A DNA stretch of 64,000 nucleotides, taken from the NCBI GenBank assembly GCA_963738575.1, contig CAVTWY010000001.1, positions 682,001-746,000 on the forward strand, in the 5' to 3' direction. The notes below the pieces were generated by a model. That model was not told the DNA's origin. It ran no database searches and worked only from the letters and a program-made list of their open reading frames with translations. Below are positions 51,880-60,435 of the stretch, piece after piece. Both the position numbers and the translations under genes were made by a program. Numbering within the stretch: the first letter of the stretch is position 1; the number at the start of each line of letters is the position of its first letter. This stretch comes from CAVTWY01 sp963738575 (GTDB lineage: Bacteria > Pseudomonadota > Gammaproteobacteria > Burkholderiales > Burkholderiaceae_C).

Positions 51880-52788
51880 ATGATCCATTCGCGCGTGGTG
51901 AAAAGTCTTGCTATGGAATGCCGCGATCCTGGGAGGCGGCCGACGCACGTCAGTGCCGCCAGTGGGCTGGTGCAGGTGGGTCGTCAGGTTTATGTGGTCG
52001 CCGACGACGAGTTGCACCTGGGTGTGTTTGACATGCAAGGTACCCAGCCGGGCCGCCTGCTGCGACTCTTCGAAGGCAACTTGCCTCGTCAGCACGATGC
52101 GCGCAAAGCTGCCAAACCCGATCTTGAGGCGTTGGCAATGCTGCCATCTTCAGCCCTGCATCCCCCTGGGTTGTTGGCGGTGGGTTCGGGGTCCAAGCCC
52201 AACCGGCAAGCGGCGGCATGGTTGCCGCTTGATGCTGCCGGGAACGCAGTTGGCCCTGCCAAGTGCTTCGACGTGGCTGCCCTGTACGCGCCGTTGCGCC
52301 ATCGGTTCACCGACCTCAACATCGAAGGTGCATTCATCAGCGACGGCCAGTTGTGCTTGCTTCAGCGCGGCAATGTTCGGTCGTTGACCAATGCTTGCAT
52401 TTGCTTCGATTGGCCTGCGGTTGATCAATGGCTGTTTGCGGGCGGCGACGTGCCGCAGGCAACGGGCATCCAGCAACATGCGTTGGGACACCTCGGTGGG
52501 ATACCCTTGGGCTTCACGGATGGGGCAGCTTTGCCGGGCGGTGGCTTTGTATTCAGTGCAGCGGCCGAAGCCACTGGCAGCAGTTACGCCGACGGTGAAT
52601 GTGTCGGCTCCGTGGTGGGTGTGGTGAGCGCCAGCGGTGAGCTGTTGCGCGTAGAGCCCGTGGACGTGCTGTGCAAGATCGAAGGCATTGCCGTCACCTG
52701 CATTGGCGACCAGCTCGAACTGCTGTTGGTGACGGACGCTGACGATCGGCGAGTGGCGGCTGCATTGATGTCAGCCACATTGAGTTGA
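51880..52788 (+). CDS. predicted beta-propeller-like protein (DUF6929-like)
   Basis: A 302-residue protein with no signal peptide. Repeated short motifs such as SAASGLVQVGRQVYVVADDELHLGVFDM, ALAMLPSSALHPPGLLAVGSGSKPNR, LNIEGAFISDGQLCLLQRGN and IEGIAVTCIGDQLELLLVTDADD resemble the blades of a beta-propeller and the DUF6929 group. No catalytic residues can be named. It is followed after 130 bases by an exported protein on the same strand. Confidence 0.65.
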   Translation: MIHSRVVKSLAMECRDPGRRPTHVSAASGLVQVGRQVYVVADDELHLGVFDMQGTQPGRLLRLFEGNLPRQHDARKAAKPDLEALAMLPSSALHPPGLLAVGSGSKPNRQAAAWLPLDAAGNAVGPAKCFDVAALYAPLRHRFTDLNIEGAFISDGQLCLLQRGNVRSLTNACICFDWPAVDQWLFAGGDVPQATGIQQHALGHLGGIPLGFTDGAALPGGGFVFSAAAEATGSSYADGECVGSVVGVVSASGELLRVEPVDVLCKIEGIAVTCIGDQLELLLVTDADDRRVAAALMSATLS

Positions 52789-52918
52789 TGCCGTTAAAGT
52801 TGCGATTGGCTTTGACAGGTTGCAAGGATGGCCTGAAGCCTTCTCATGGTGATGCCGCTTGGTGCCCACTCACTGCGTTGATGCTGCACCGATAATCCAA
52901 GCCACCAAGGAGACGACC

Positions 52919-54736
52919 GTGTTTGAAGAATCCCCTGCGCCCTCTCGTCGACGTTTGCTCAAGGCAGCTGGCGCCACGACGATGCTTGGCCTTGCGCGAA
53001 ACGCGGCTGCTAACCCCGTAAAGGCACGGTCAACCAATGGATGGGCCGGTAAGGCGCCGACGCACCCCGCATTGACGCACCCGACACCTCCCAAGACTGG
53101 CGCGGCCCTCAACCAATGGAACATTGGCGTCAACATCGACGCGGTAAGTTATGCGCCCAACCCGTTCACCAACTTGCTGCACTCGGCGTCTGGTGGATTT
53201 GGCAACTTGGCTGAGTTGGAGCGCGGAAAGAATCAAGGTGAAGATGGCCCTCAAGCCCCCTCAACCGATGCCCAAGGGTGGCCCACAACGGCGTCCTACA
53301 TTGTGTTGTCCGACGCGGGCAATGCGTCGCCCAACACCGAGTGGGCCACTGGCACGTGGCGATTCAGGGCGGTTACCCAAGGCAAAGTCGTGTGCAACTT
53401 GCCAGTTGAAAACGAGCGAGTGACGGGTGCAGGTGATGCACGGGTTGTCACGTTCGACGTGCCCATGCGCAGAGTTGAAGTCGTGGTTTTGAAGTTCAGC
53501 GCTGGTGTTCGAGATGTCGAATTCATTCACCCCGACTACCGACCCAACGACCCGAGCCGCCCCATTTTTCATGCTGCGGCGGCTGCGTATTACGAACGAT
53601 TTTCAAGCTTGAGAACGCTTGGGCTCATGGACGAAAACGACACCAAAGACCATCCGTCCCACGCTAGTTTTGCGGCTCGGCAAAAGCCTGGCAAAGCCTG
53701 GGGTCGCAAGTCGTTCGAGTTCATGTGCGCTATCTTTTCCGAGCTTTACCAAAGGCCCAAGTCAAAGGTCAAAGGCATTCACTTCATTGTTCCCTACCGA
53801 TACAGTGAGGCTGACACGCTTACACTGGGTAGGTTGCTCAAGCAGCACTTGCCACGTGGCGCGATCAAGTTCCCTGAAAAAGACAACGAAAAATGGAATT
53901 CAGCCTACCTGGGCGCGTGGACGTACTACACCACGTTGTGTGAAAACAAGGCTGCACCCGAGTACAAGATCATCAACACGCCAGCGGCAACCACGGCGTA
54001 TGCGGGAGGCGTCAACCCAGGTCACTGGGACCGACTGGGCAGGCTTTGGGCCTTGCTGGAGGCTCGCTGTGCACGGGCGATGAAGGCTGCGTTCCCGGGT
54101 GAGTTCGGCGTGACGCTGTTTCCGGTGGTGGCCGGCCAGGCCACGCGCCTGAGTTGGGAGATCGATCACAAGTTCCCCTGGCTGTCGCTGCCAGCTCAGG
54201 TGGCCGAGTTTGGCACCATCGGCTCTTGCTTCGGTTCGCTCATGGTGGCACCTTATTTGTCCACCAACAAGCAGGCCTTGGCCAAAGACGCTGCGCGCCT
54301 GCTAGAAGACTTGCGCAATGATGTTGCAGACGATGGGCACGGCAGTGCGTCGCCGTCGCTTCGCAGCTACATACAGGGGTTCTTGGGCTTGCGACACACA
54401 TCGTTTGCGGGGATGCGGAGTTTGGCGTCGCAGCACGGCATTCAGCGCCTCGACGCGTACGAGTGGCAGTTTCATCAACATGACGTGCCGATGGCACTTA
54501 ACCTTTTGGTGCAGCAAGGCGAGACCCACCGCGCTGCCATCAAACAGTTGATGATCGATCAAGTGCACGCCATGGCCGATGCGGGTTTTTCAACCATGCA
54601 CTTCTTGTCGGGCTCCCCCATGGAGCCCGCAGGCAACAACAATCATGTGCAGTGGCCACTTGCCACGGGCTTCAGCCGGCCGCCGACGCCGAAGTACGAG
54701 GCCGTGTTGGCGCTGATCGCTGAAAGTGGTCAGTAA
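52919..54736 (+). CDS. Tat-exported protein of unknown function, possible TIM-barrel glycoside-hydrolase-like fold
   Basis: A 605-residue protein read from GTG 52919, where AAGGAG lies six bases upstream. The N-terminus is a twin-arginine signal (SRRRLLKAAGATTMLGLARNAAANP). The mature part shows FIHPDYRPN, a segment RTLGLMDENDTKDHPSH, KGIHFIVPYRYSEADTL and FPEKDNEKWNSAYLGAWTYY, which loosely recalls the NE-containing strand 4 (SNEVWN) of clan-A glycoside hydrolase-like bacterial proteins, with KDNEKWN in its place. Later SWEIDHKFPWLSLPAQVAEFGTI and a 60-residue C-terminal stretch rich in aromatic residues. I cannot assign a substrate. It ends six bases before the convergent ThDP/ALDH gene. 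Confidence 0.7.
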   Translation: MFEESPAPSRRRLLKAAGATTMLGLARNAAANPVKARSTNGWAGKAPTHPALTHPTPPKTGAALNQWNIGVNIDAVSYAPNPFTNLLHSASGGFGNLAELERGKNQGEDGPQAPSTDAQGWPTTASYIVLSDAGNASPNTEWATGTWRFRAVTQGKVVCNLPVENERVTGAGDARVVTFDVPMRRVEVVVLKFSAGVRDVEFIHPDYRPNDPSRPIFHAAAAAYYERFSSLRTLGLMDENDTKDHPSHASFAARQKPGKAWGRKSFEFMCAIFSELYQRPKSKVKGIHFIVPYRYSEADTLTLGRLLKQHLPRGAIKFPEKDNEKWNSAYLGAWTYYTTLCENKAAPEYKIINTPAATTAYAGGVNPGHWDRLGRLWALLEARCARAMKAAFPGEFGVTLFPVVAGQATRLSWEIDHKFPWLSLPAQVAEFGTIGSCFGSLMVAPYLSTNKQALAKDAARLLEDLRNDVADDGHGSASPSLRSYIQGFLGLRHTSFAGMRSLASQHGIQRLDAYEWQFHQHDVPMALNLLVQQGETHRAAIKQLMIDQVHAMADAGFSTMHFLSGSPMEPAGNNNHVQWPLATGFSRPPTPKYEAVLALIAESGQ

Positions 54737-54742
54737 GGCCAT

Positions 54743-57700
54743 TCAGAACGGGTAGTGCCGCTCAGCCGTCTGGATCGTCACCCATCGCAGCTCGGTGAAG
54801 GCGTCGATGCCAGCCTTGCCACCGAAGCGTCCGTGCCCAGAGCCCTTTACGCCCCCGAATGGCATCTGGGCCTCGTCGTGCACGGTGGGGCCGTTGATGT
54901 GGCAAATGCCAGACTCGATGCGCTGTGCCACGCGCCATCCGCGTGCTGCGTCGCGCGTGAACACCGCCGCTGACAAACCGTAGGTGTTGTCGTTGGCGAC
55001 GCGCACGGCCTCTTCTTCGTCCTTGACGCGCACGATGGGTTTAACCGGGCCAAAACTTTCTTCGTGGTAGATGCGCATGGCCGGCGTGACGCGGTCGAGC
55101 AGCGTCGCAGCCATGAGCGTGCTGTCAGATTTGCCACCACACACCAAGGTGGCGCCATGGGCCAACGCGTCGTCGATGAGCCCGTTGCATCGCTCAACCG
55201 TGGCCATGTCCACCACCGAGCCCAACACCACGGGGCCCTTGCGCGGGTCGCCCAAAGGCAGGCCCACGGCGCGTGCGGCCAGTTTGGCCACGAAGGCGTC
55301 GGCAATGGCTTCGTCAACGATGATGCGCTCGGTGCTCATGCAGATTTGTCCGCTGTTGGCAAAAGCGCCAAAGGCAGCGGCGTTGACAGCCGCCTCCAGG
55401 TCGGCGTCGTTCAACACCACCAAGGGGGCTTTGCCACCGAGCTCCAGCACGACGGGCTTCAAGTGTTCGGCGCACGCGCGCGCGATGAGGCGACCCACGC
55501 GGGTAGAGCCGGTGAAGTTAACGCGCCGCACCCGCGGATGCGCGACCATGGCCTCCACCACGGCGGCGGCGTCGGCGGGCGCGTGGGTGACAAAATTGAC
55601 AACGCCCGGTGGCAGGCCCGCTTCGTTCAAGGCCTCGACAATCAGGCCATGCGTGGCGGGGCAAATTTCGCTGCCCTTGAGCACCACGGTATTGCCGCAG
55701 GCCAAGGGCACGGCGACGGCGCGCACGCCCAAGATGACGGGCGCGTTCCAAGGCGCCATGCCCAGCACCACGCCTGCTGGGGCACGCACCGCCATCGCCA
55801 AATTGCCCGGCACGTCCGACGGAATGACGTCGCCGCCAATCTGCGTGGTCAGTGCCGCTGCTTCTTGCAGCATGCCGGCGGCCAGGTGCACGTTAAAGCC
55901 GGCCCAGGGCGCAGCAGCGCCGGTTTCTGCGGCCATCGCGGCCACAAAGCGAGGGGTCATGGACTCCAACACTTCGGCCGCTTTTTGCAGCAGGGCGCGG
56001 CGTTCGCTGGGCCCTTTGGCAGACCAAGCAGGAAAAGCTGCGGCGGCCGCATCCACGGCGCGCACCGCGTCCTGTGCGTTGGCGGCGGGTGCGCGGGTGG
56101 CCACGGCGCCGTCCAAGGGGTTGCGGCGCTCAAAAATAGCCCCCTGGCTGGCGCTGCAGCGTTCGCCGGCAATGAGCATGCGGATGTCGTTCACAGTTTT
56201 CTCCTTGGGGGCGGTTGCAGCCCGGGTGAGGGCGTCAAACCCGTAGCGATTCATGCTGCCAAAGGCCGGAGCGGCCGGGTGGGGCAAAAACTTGGTGTGG
56301 CAGTCGATCACGGCGGGCAGGCCGCTGGCGCGCGCCCTTTCTATGGCGGCGGCGATGTCGCGTGCGTCTTCAACCACCTCGCCGTGGCACCCAAAGCCGC
56401 GCGCGATGGCGGCATAGTCGGTGTCGGCCAGCGAGGTGCCAAACTCAAAGTTCAGCGCCATGCGTTGACCCATCCGGATCACGCCCCACGCCGCGTTGTT
56501 GTGAATCACGTTGATGACGGGCAGCTTGAGCCGCCGCGCGGTGTCCAGTTCTTGGATGGTGAATCCAAAGGCGCCGTCACCGGTGAGGTTGAACACCATC
56601 TTGTCTGGGTGCATCAATTTTAATGCCAGCGCGTAGGGCAGGCCGAACCCCAGATGCGACATGCCAGGGTCGTGAAAGCGGCTGCGCACGCTGTGCACTG
56701 GCGTTAGGTCGTTGCTCCAGAAGGTGGTGTGGCCGCCGTCAAAGACTGCCAGTGCGTCGGCTGGCAGTGCTTGCCCCACAGCCTGCGCCAGCGCAGCTGG
56801 GTGCATGACGGCGTGGGTGTCTTGGGCCATCACCGCCAAGCGGTGGTCGTAGCGGGCGCGCACGGCGCGCAGGCTGGAAAGCCAGTCGGGGTCACACGCC
56901 GCGGCCCCTGGTGGCAAGGCGGCCAGCAGGTCGTTCAGTGCCGCCAACGCGTCGGCTTGCATGGCCACAGTGTGCAGTGCAGGGTTGCCCAGCGCCAGCG
57001 GGTCGATGTTGATGTTGATGTGCGCATGCGTGGGCCGCACCATCGGCCCGCGCTCATCCCACATCCAAGACGAGTGGCGGCAGCCGATGCTCACCACCAC
57101 GTCAGCGCGCTCGAATGCGGCTTTGACGGCATCACCTGCGATCAAACCCCCGTGGCCGATGAAGGCGGGGTGCTGGGTGGCCACCGTGCCCAGCGCCATC
57201 TGGGTGGGCACCATGGGCGCGTTCAAGCGCTGCGCCAGTTCACGCAGCGCGGCGCCGGCGCCTGCGTGCACCACGCCACCACCGGCCACCAGCAGCGGCC
57301 GCTTGGCCTTTGCAAGCATCGCCGCGGCGGCCGTGACCGTTTCGGCGGCGGGTCGGGGGCCCAGCATGGCGCGGTAGCGCTCGGGCGGCAGATCAAATTC
57401 GTCGTTGCGCCACGTTGCCGTTGCAGCAAGCACGTCTTGCGGAATGTCAAGGTGCACGGGGCCGGGGCGGCCACTCAGCGCCTCGCGCATCGCCGTGCGC
57501 ACGAGTTCGGGCAGGCGCCGTGGGTCTTGCACCACCGCGTTCCATTTGGTCAGCGGCGCCATCACCGCGCGCGTGTCCATGTCCATGAACATCCCTTGGT
57601 GGGGGTACGCGGCGGCGCGATGCTGGTTGGTGCTGATCAGCAGCACAGCCAAGTTGTTGTTGAAGGCCACGCCGGCACCCGACGCCAAGTTAAGCGCCCC

Positions 57701-57955
57701 GGGCCCCATCTCGCCCATGGCCACCGCCACACGCCCCGTGCTGGCAAACACGGCGGCCGCCATCATGGGTGCAGCCGCTTCATGGCGGGTGCCGTAGAAC
57801 GGGATGTTGGACTTGGATATCGCGTGCAACAACGGCGCCAACTTGCCGCCGACGATGCCAAAGGCTGCGGGCACCCGCTCGGCTTGAAGCAGCTTGACGA
57901 GTGTCTGGGCGCCGTTGAGTGTTTGCAAGTGCGGGTGGTGCCGCGGCGGCGTCAT
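54743..57955 (-). CDS. ThDP-dependent decarboxylase fused to aldehyde dehydrogenase
   Basis: A 1,070-residue frame with two complete enzymes. Residues 1-587 are a benzoylformate decarboxylase/acetolactate-synthase-type ThDP enzyme: catalytic Glu59 in GTRHEAAAP, GDG at 458-460 with NN at 485-486 (the ThDP/Mg motif). From Val588 (GTG 56194) a 483-residue aldehyde dehydrogenase follows: APWNAPV, NFTGSTRVGRL, LELGGKAPLVVLNDADLE (Glu), FANSGQICMSTERII (Cys) and MPFGGVKGSGHG, the vanillin/benzaldehyde dehydrogenase type. Together they could decarboxylate a 2-oxo acid to an aldehyde and oxidise it. AAGGAG and a GTGA overlap at the junction raise the possibility that these are two coupled genes joined by an indel. 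Start ATG 57955 has GAGGA upstream; the TctC receptor gene ends three bases before it. Confidence 0.87.
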   Translation of the reverse strand: MTPPRHHPHLQTLNGAQTLVKLLQAERVPAAFGIVGGKLAPLLHAISKSNIPFYGTRHEAAAPMMAAAVFASTGRVAVAMGEMGPGALNLASGAGVAFNNNLAVLLISTNQHRAAAYPHQGMFMDMDTRAVMAPLTKWNAVVQDPRRLPELVRTAMREALSGRPGPVHLDIPQDVLAATATWRNDEFDLPPERYRAMLGPRPAAETVTAAAAMLAKAKRPLLVAGGGVVHAGAGAALRELAQRLNAPMVPTQMALGTVATQHPAFIGHGGLIAGDAVKAAFERADVVVSIGCRHSSWMWDERGPMVRPTHAHININIDPLALGNPALHTVAMQADALAALNDLLAALPPGAAACDPDWLSSLRAVRARYDHRLAVMAQDTHAVMHPAALAQAVGQALPADALAVFDGGHTTFWSNDLTPVHSVRSRFHDPGMSHLGFGLPYALALKLMHPDKMVFNLTGDGAFGFTIQELDTARRLKLPVINVIHNNAAWGVIRMGQRMALNFEFGTSLADTDYAAIARGFGCHGEVVEDARDIAAAIERARASGLPAVIDCHTKFLPHPAAPAFGSMNRYGFDALTRAATAPKEKTVNDIRMLIAGERCSASQGAIFERRNPLDGAVATRAPAANAQDAVRAVDAAAAAFPAWSAKGPSERRALLQKAAEVLESMTPRFVAAMAAETGAAAPWAGFNVHLAAGMLQEAAALTTQIGGDVIPSDVPGNLAMAVRAPAGVVLGMAPWNAPVILGVRAVAVPLACGNTVVLKGSEICPATHGLIVEALNEAGLPPGVVNFVTHAPADAAAVVEAMVAHPRVRRVNFTGSTRVGRLIARACAEHLKPVVLELGGKAPLVVLNDADLEAAVNAAAFGAFANSGQICMSTERIIVDEAIADAFVAKLAARAVGLPLGDPRKGPVVLGSVVDMATVERCNGLIDDALAHGATLVCGGKSDSTLMAATLLDRVTPAMRIYHEESFGPVKPIVRVKDEEEAVRVANDNTYGLSAAVFTRDAARGWRVAQRIESGICHINGPTVHDEAQMPFGGVKGSGHGRFGGKAGIDAFTELRWVTIQTAERHYPF
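56192..56206 (-). promoter_or_regulatory. internal ribosome-binding site and GTG start for the ALDH half
   Basis: Reading the minus strand, AAGGAG (56206-56201) lies six bases before GTG (56194-56192), and the out-of-frame TGA (56193-56191) overlaps it as GTGA, the same coupling format used by other gene pairs in this window. A run of five G on the plus strand at 56207-56211 lies just before it. This supports either internal initiation of a separate ALDH or an ancestral two-gene arrangement. Confidence 0.6.
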
Positions 57956-57958
57956 GCG

Positions 57959-58936
57959 TCAGTCCTCAGGTTTGAACCCGCTTGCTTTGACGATGGGGCC
58001 CCAGCGCTCGATCTCGGCCTTGACGCGCGCCGCAAAGGCCTCGGGTGACTCGCGCAGCGGGATCAAACCCGTGCGTGTAAAAACGTCTTGCATCTCAGGT
58101 GTCACCAAAGCCTCTTGCACGGCGGCGTTGAGTTGACGCACAAACTCAGGTGCAATCTTGGCCGGCGCATACCACCCCAAAAACTCCACCGCAGCGATGT
58201 CTTTGTACCCCAACTCCATCAAGGTAGGCACGTCGGGCACGGCGGCCCAGCGTTGAGGGCTTGCCACCGCAATTGACCGCAACTTGCCACTCTTGATATG
58301 CACCAGCACCTCGCTGATGACGTTGAAAGCCACTGGAATTTGCCCACCCAGCAGGTCTTGCAGCAAAGGCGCGCCACCTTTGTACGGAATGCTCTTGAGC
58401 GCCACGCCAGCCCCGCGCTCGAAGCTCATGCCGATGAAGTGCGGCACCGACCCCGCCGCCGGGATGCCGTAGTTGGCCTTGTCGGGGTTGGCCTTGGCCC
58501 AGGCCACAAAGTCAGCCACGGTTTTGACTTCAGCTGGCACCATGGGCCCCACCGTCATCGAGAAGGTGTAGGCGGCCAGCGGGGTGATGGGCACAAAGTC
58601 CACCAGCGGGTCGTAGCCGAGTTTGGCGCCGTACACATGCGGGTAGATGGTGATGGGCGACGAAGGTGCCCCCAAAAGATTGGCGCCGTCGGGCGCTGCA
58701 CGCTTGACGAAGCCTGCGGCGATGCGGCCGCCAGCACCCGGCTTGCTGTCGATCAACATCGTGCCGGGCACGCGGCCTTTGAGCTTCTCGATCAAGGGGC
58801 GTGCCACTTGATCGCCCAGGCCACCCGGAGGAAAGCCTGACCAGACGGTGATTTGGGACGGCTGGGCAAGCGCCGTGTTGGCCATGCCAATCGTCAGCAG
58901 CGATGCCAAGAACAAGGTTCGACAAAACATCATCAT
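57959..58936 (-). CDS. tripartite tricarboxylate transporter-type receptor (Bug family, TctC)
   Basis: A 325-residue periplasmic receptor: signal FLASLLTIGMANTALAQP, ITVWSGFPPGGLGDQVARPLIEKL, VIDSKPGAGGRIAAGFVKRAAPDG, GVALKSIPYKGGAPLLQDLLGGQIPVAFN and VPTLMELGY. The Bug family is greatly expanded in Burkholderiales and binds carboxylates. GGGAGA precedes ATG 58936. Its gene is immediately upstream of the ThDP/ALDH gene, so the bound acid may be the substrate or a precursor; no TctA/TctB genes are nearby. Confidence 0.9.
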   Translation of the reverse strand: MMMFCRTLFLASLLTIGMANTALAQPSQITVWSGFPPGGLGDQVARPLIEKLKGRVPGTMLIDSKPGAGGRIAAGFVKRAAPDGANLLGAPSSPITIYPHVYGAKLGYDPLVDFVPITPLAAYTFSMTVGPMVPAEVKTVADFVAWAKANPDKANYGIPAAGSVPHFIGMSFERGAGVALKSIPYKGGAPLLQDLLGGQIPVAFNVISEVLVHIKSGKLRSIAVASPQRWAAVPDVPTLMELGYKDIAAVEFLGWYAPAKIAPEFVRQLNAAVQEALVTPEMQDVFTRTGLIPLRESPEAFAARVKAEIERWGPIVKASGFKPED

Positions 58937-59057
58937 GGTGTCTCCCCAAAGGCAGGGCTTGCCTCAAACTAAGGCCTGCCCAAGGCTTGCATCATGACCG
59001 TGTGCCCAGCGCGGGGCCATGGACAAACCGGCGCGTTCAGGTACATTTCCGGCACCC

Positions 59058-59963
59058 ATGAAGACCGCGCCTTTGGCCATTGCCTTTCGCGAAGTTCGGC
59101 ACTTCAAGTCGGACGACTGGCTGCATTGCGAACCCATTGCACTGCGCGGTGAGGCCATGGATTGGACGATTCCGGCGCACCGCCACGAAGGTCTGCACCA
59201 GTTTCAGTACCTTGCGAGTGGGAACGCCGAGGTGACACTCGATGGCATCACCCAAACCGTGAAGGCGCCGGTGGTGATGATGATCGCACCGGGCTGCGTC
59301 CATGCCTTTCGCTACGAGCGGGGCAGTGTAGGGCAGCAGGTGACGGTGCCCAGCGCGAGGCTCGAGCGTGCACTGGCCGACGCGCCAAAGCTGGCTGCCT
59401 TGTTGCCCGCTACCCGGCTGCTGCAAGGGGTTGCTGATGAGGCGGACGGACAGCGGGTGGTCGCCACCTTCACCGCCCTGGCCGACGAATTTGCGCGCAG
59501 TGCGCCAGGCCGCAACGAGGCCATGCAAGCGCACTTGATGTTGCTGTTAACCTGGTTTTTGCGGTGCGCTGGCCCGGTGATGGTGGACGACAGCCGACGC
59601 GCCTTGCGCGACACGCTGTTGCAGCGTTACCGCGCCTTGATCGAGCTGCATTTACGCCGACACCAGCCACTCGGCTTTTACGCCCGCCATCTTAAAGTGA
59701 CGCCCGATCACTTGAGCCGCAGTTGCCGTGCCGTGTGTGGCCTCTCGGCCTTGGACTTGCTGCACGATCGCATGTTGCTTGAAGCGCAGCGTTTGCTGGC
59801 TTACACCGACGCACCCGTGGTGGACGTTGCGCGAGACCTGGGGTTTGACGACGCTTCATATTTCAGCCGTTTTTTTGCACGCCGTGCCGGGCAGTCACCG
59901 CACGCCTACCGCGTGGCGTTGCAGTCGGGCAAGGCGGCCATGATTGAGGCGCAGCGCTTGTAA
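59058..59963 (+). CDS. AraC family transcriptional regulator
   Basis: A 301-residue AraC-type regulator. The N-terminal half is a cupin-like sensor (IPAHRHEGLHQFQYLASGNAEVTLDG), and the C-terminal 95 residues hold both helix-turn-helix units (FYARHLKVTPDHLSRSCRAVCG and VVDVARDLGFDDASYFSRFFARRAGQSPHAYR). It diverges from the TctC-ThDP/ALDH genes across about 120 bases and probably controls them. Start 59058 or an upstream ATG at 59019; neither has a clear ribosome-binding site. Confidence 0.87.
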   Translation: MKTAPLAIAFREVRHFKSDDWLHCEPIALRGEAMDWTIPAHRHEGLHQFQYLASGNAEVTLDGITQTVKAPVVMMIAPGCVHAFRYERGSVGQQVTVPSARLERALADAPKLAALLPATRLLQGVADEADGQRVVATFTALADEFARSAPGRNEAMQAHLMLLLTWFLRCAGPVMVDDSRRALRDTLLQRYRALIELHLRRHQPLGFYARHLKVTPDHLSRSCRAVCGLSALDLLHDRMLLEAQRLLAYTDAPVVDVARDLGFDDASYFSRFFARRAGQSPHAYRVALQSGKAAMIEAQRL

Positions 59964-60009
59964 GATCGTGCCGTCCCTGAACATTTCAACCACTGAATCG
60001 GAGCCCTTG

Positions 60010-60435
60010 ATGAGCACCCTGACGCTGGCCCAGGCCCGCCCCTTGATTGACGGCGCATTGGCGGCCGCGCGCCAACACGGCTTTCGCCCGATGGGCGTGG
60101 TGGTGGTTGACGCCACCGCCCAGGTGGTTGCATCGGCGCGCGAAGACGGTGCGACAGCCTTGCGGCTGGACATCGCGCTGGGCAAAGCGGCGGCCGCTGT
60201 GGGCATGGGCACCAACAGCCGCAACCTGGCGCAGCGCGCCAAAGACATGCCCGCCTTTTTTGGGGCCATCGCGTCCACGGCGCAGCAAAAGTTCATTCCT
60301 CAAACCGGTGCGATGCTGATCACCGACGCGGCCGGCAACGTGCTGGGCGCAGCGGGGGCATCGGGCGGCACAGGCGATGAGGACGAGCAAATTGTTATTG
60401 CTGGCATTGCAGCTGCGGGTTTGAAGCACATTTAG
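60010..60435 (+). CDS. GlcG/HbpS-like (DUF336) protein
   Basis: A 141-residue protein of the GlcG/HbpS haem-degrading-like family: LTLAQARPLIDGALAAARQHGFRPMGVVVVDATAQVVA, MPAFFGAIASTAQQKF, GAMLITDAAGNVLGAAGASGGTGDEDEQIVIAGI. The repeated GASGGT-D-D-x-C/Q-motif is present. Members often accompany aromatic acid and glycolate genes with no proven reaction. It follows the AraC gene by 46 bases and overlaps the convergent Rieske gene by four. Confidence 0.82.
   Translation: MSTLTLAQARPLIDGALAAARQHGFRPMGVVVVDATAQVVASAREDGATALRLDIALGKAAAAVGMGTNSRNLAQRAKDMPAFFGAIASTAQQKFIPQTGAMLITDAAGNVLGAAGASGGTGDEDEQIVIAGIAAAGLKHI

Noticed and set aside
55064..58048. Long open frames on the plus strand opposite the ThDP/ALDH gene
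   Set aside because: They run antisense to well-supported enzyme domains and encode histidine/arginine/glycine-rich sequence with no motif; expected shadows of GC-rich coding DNA.
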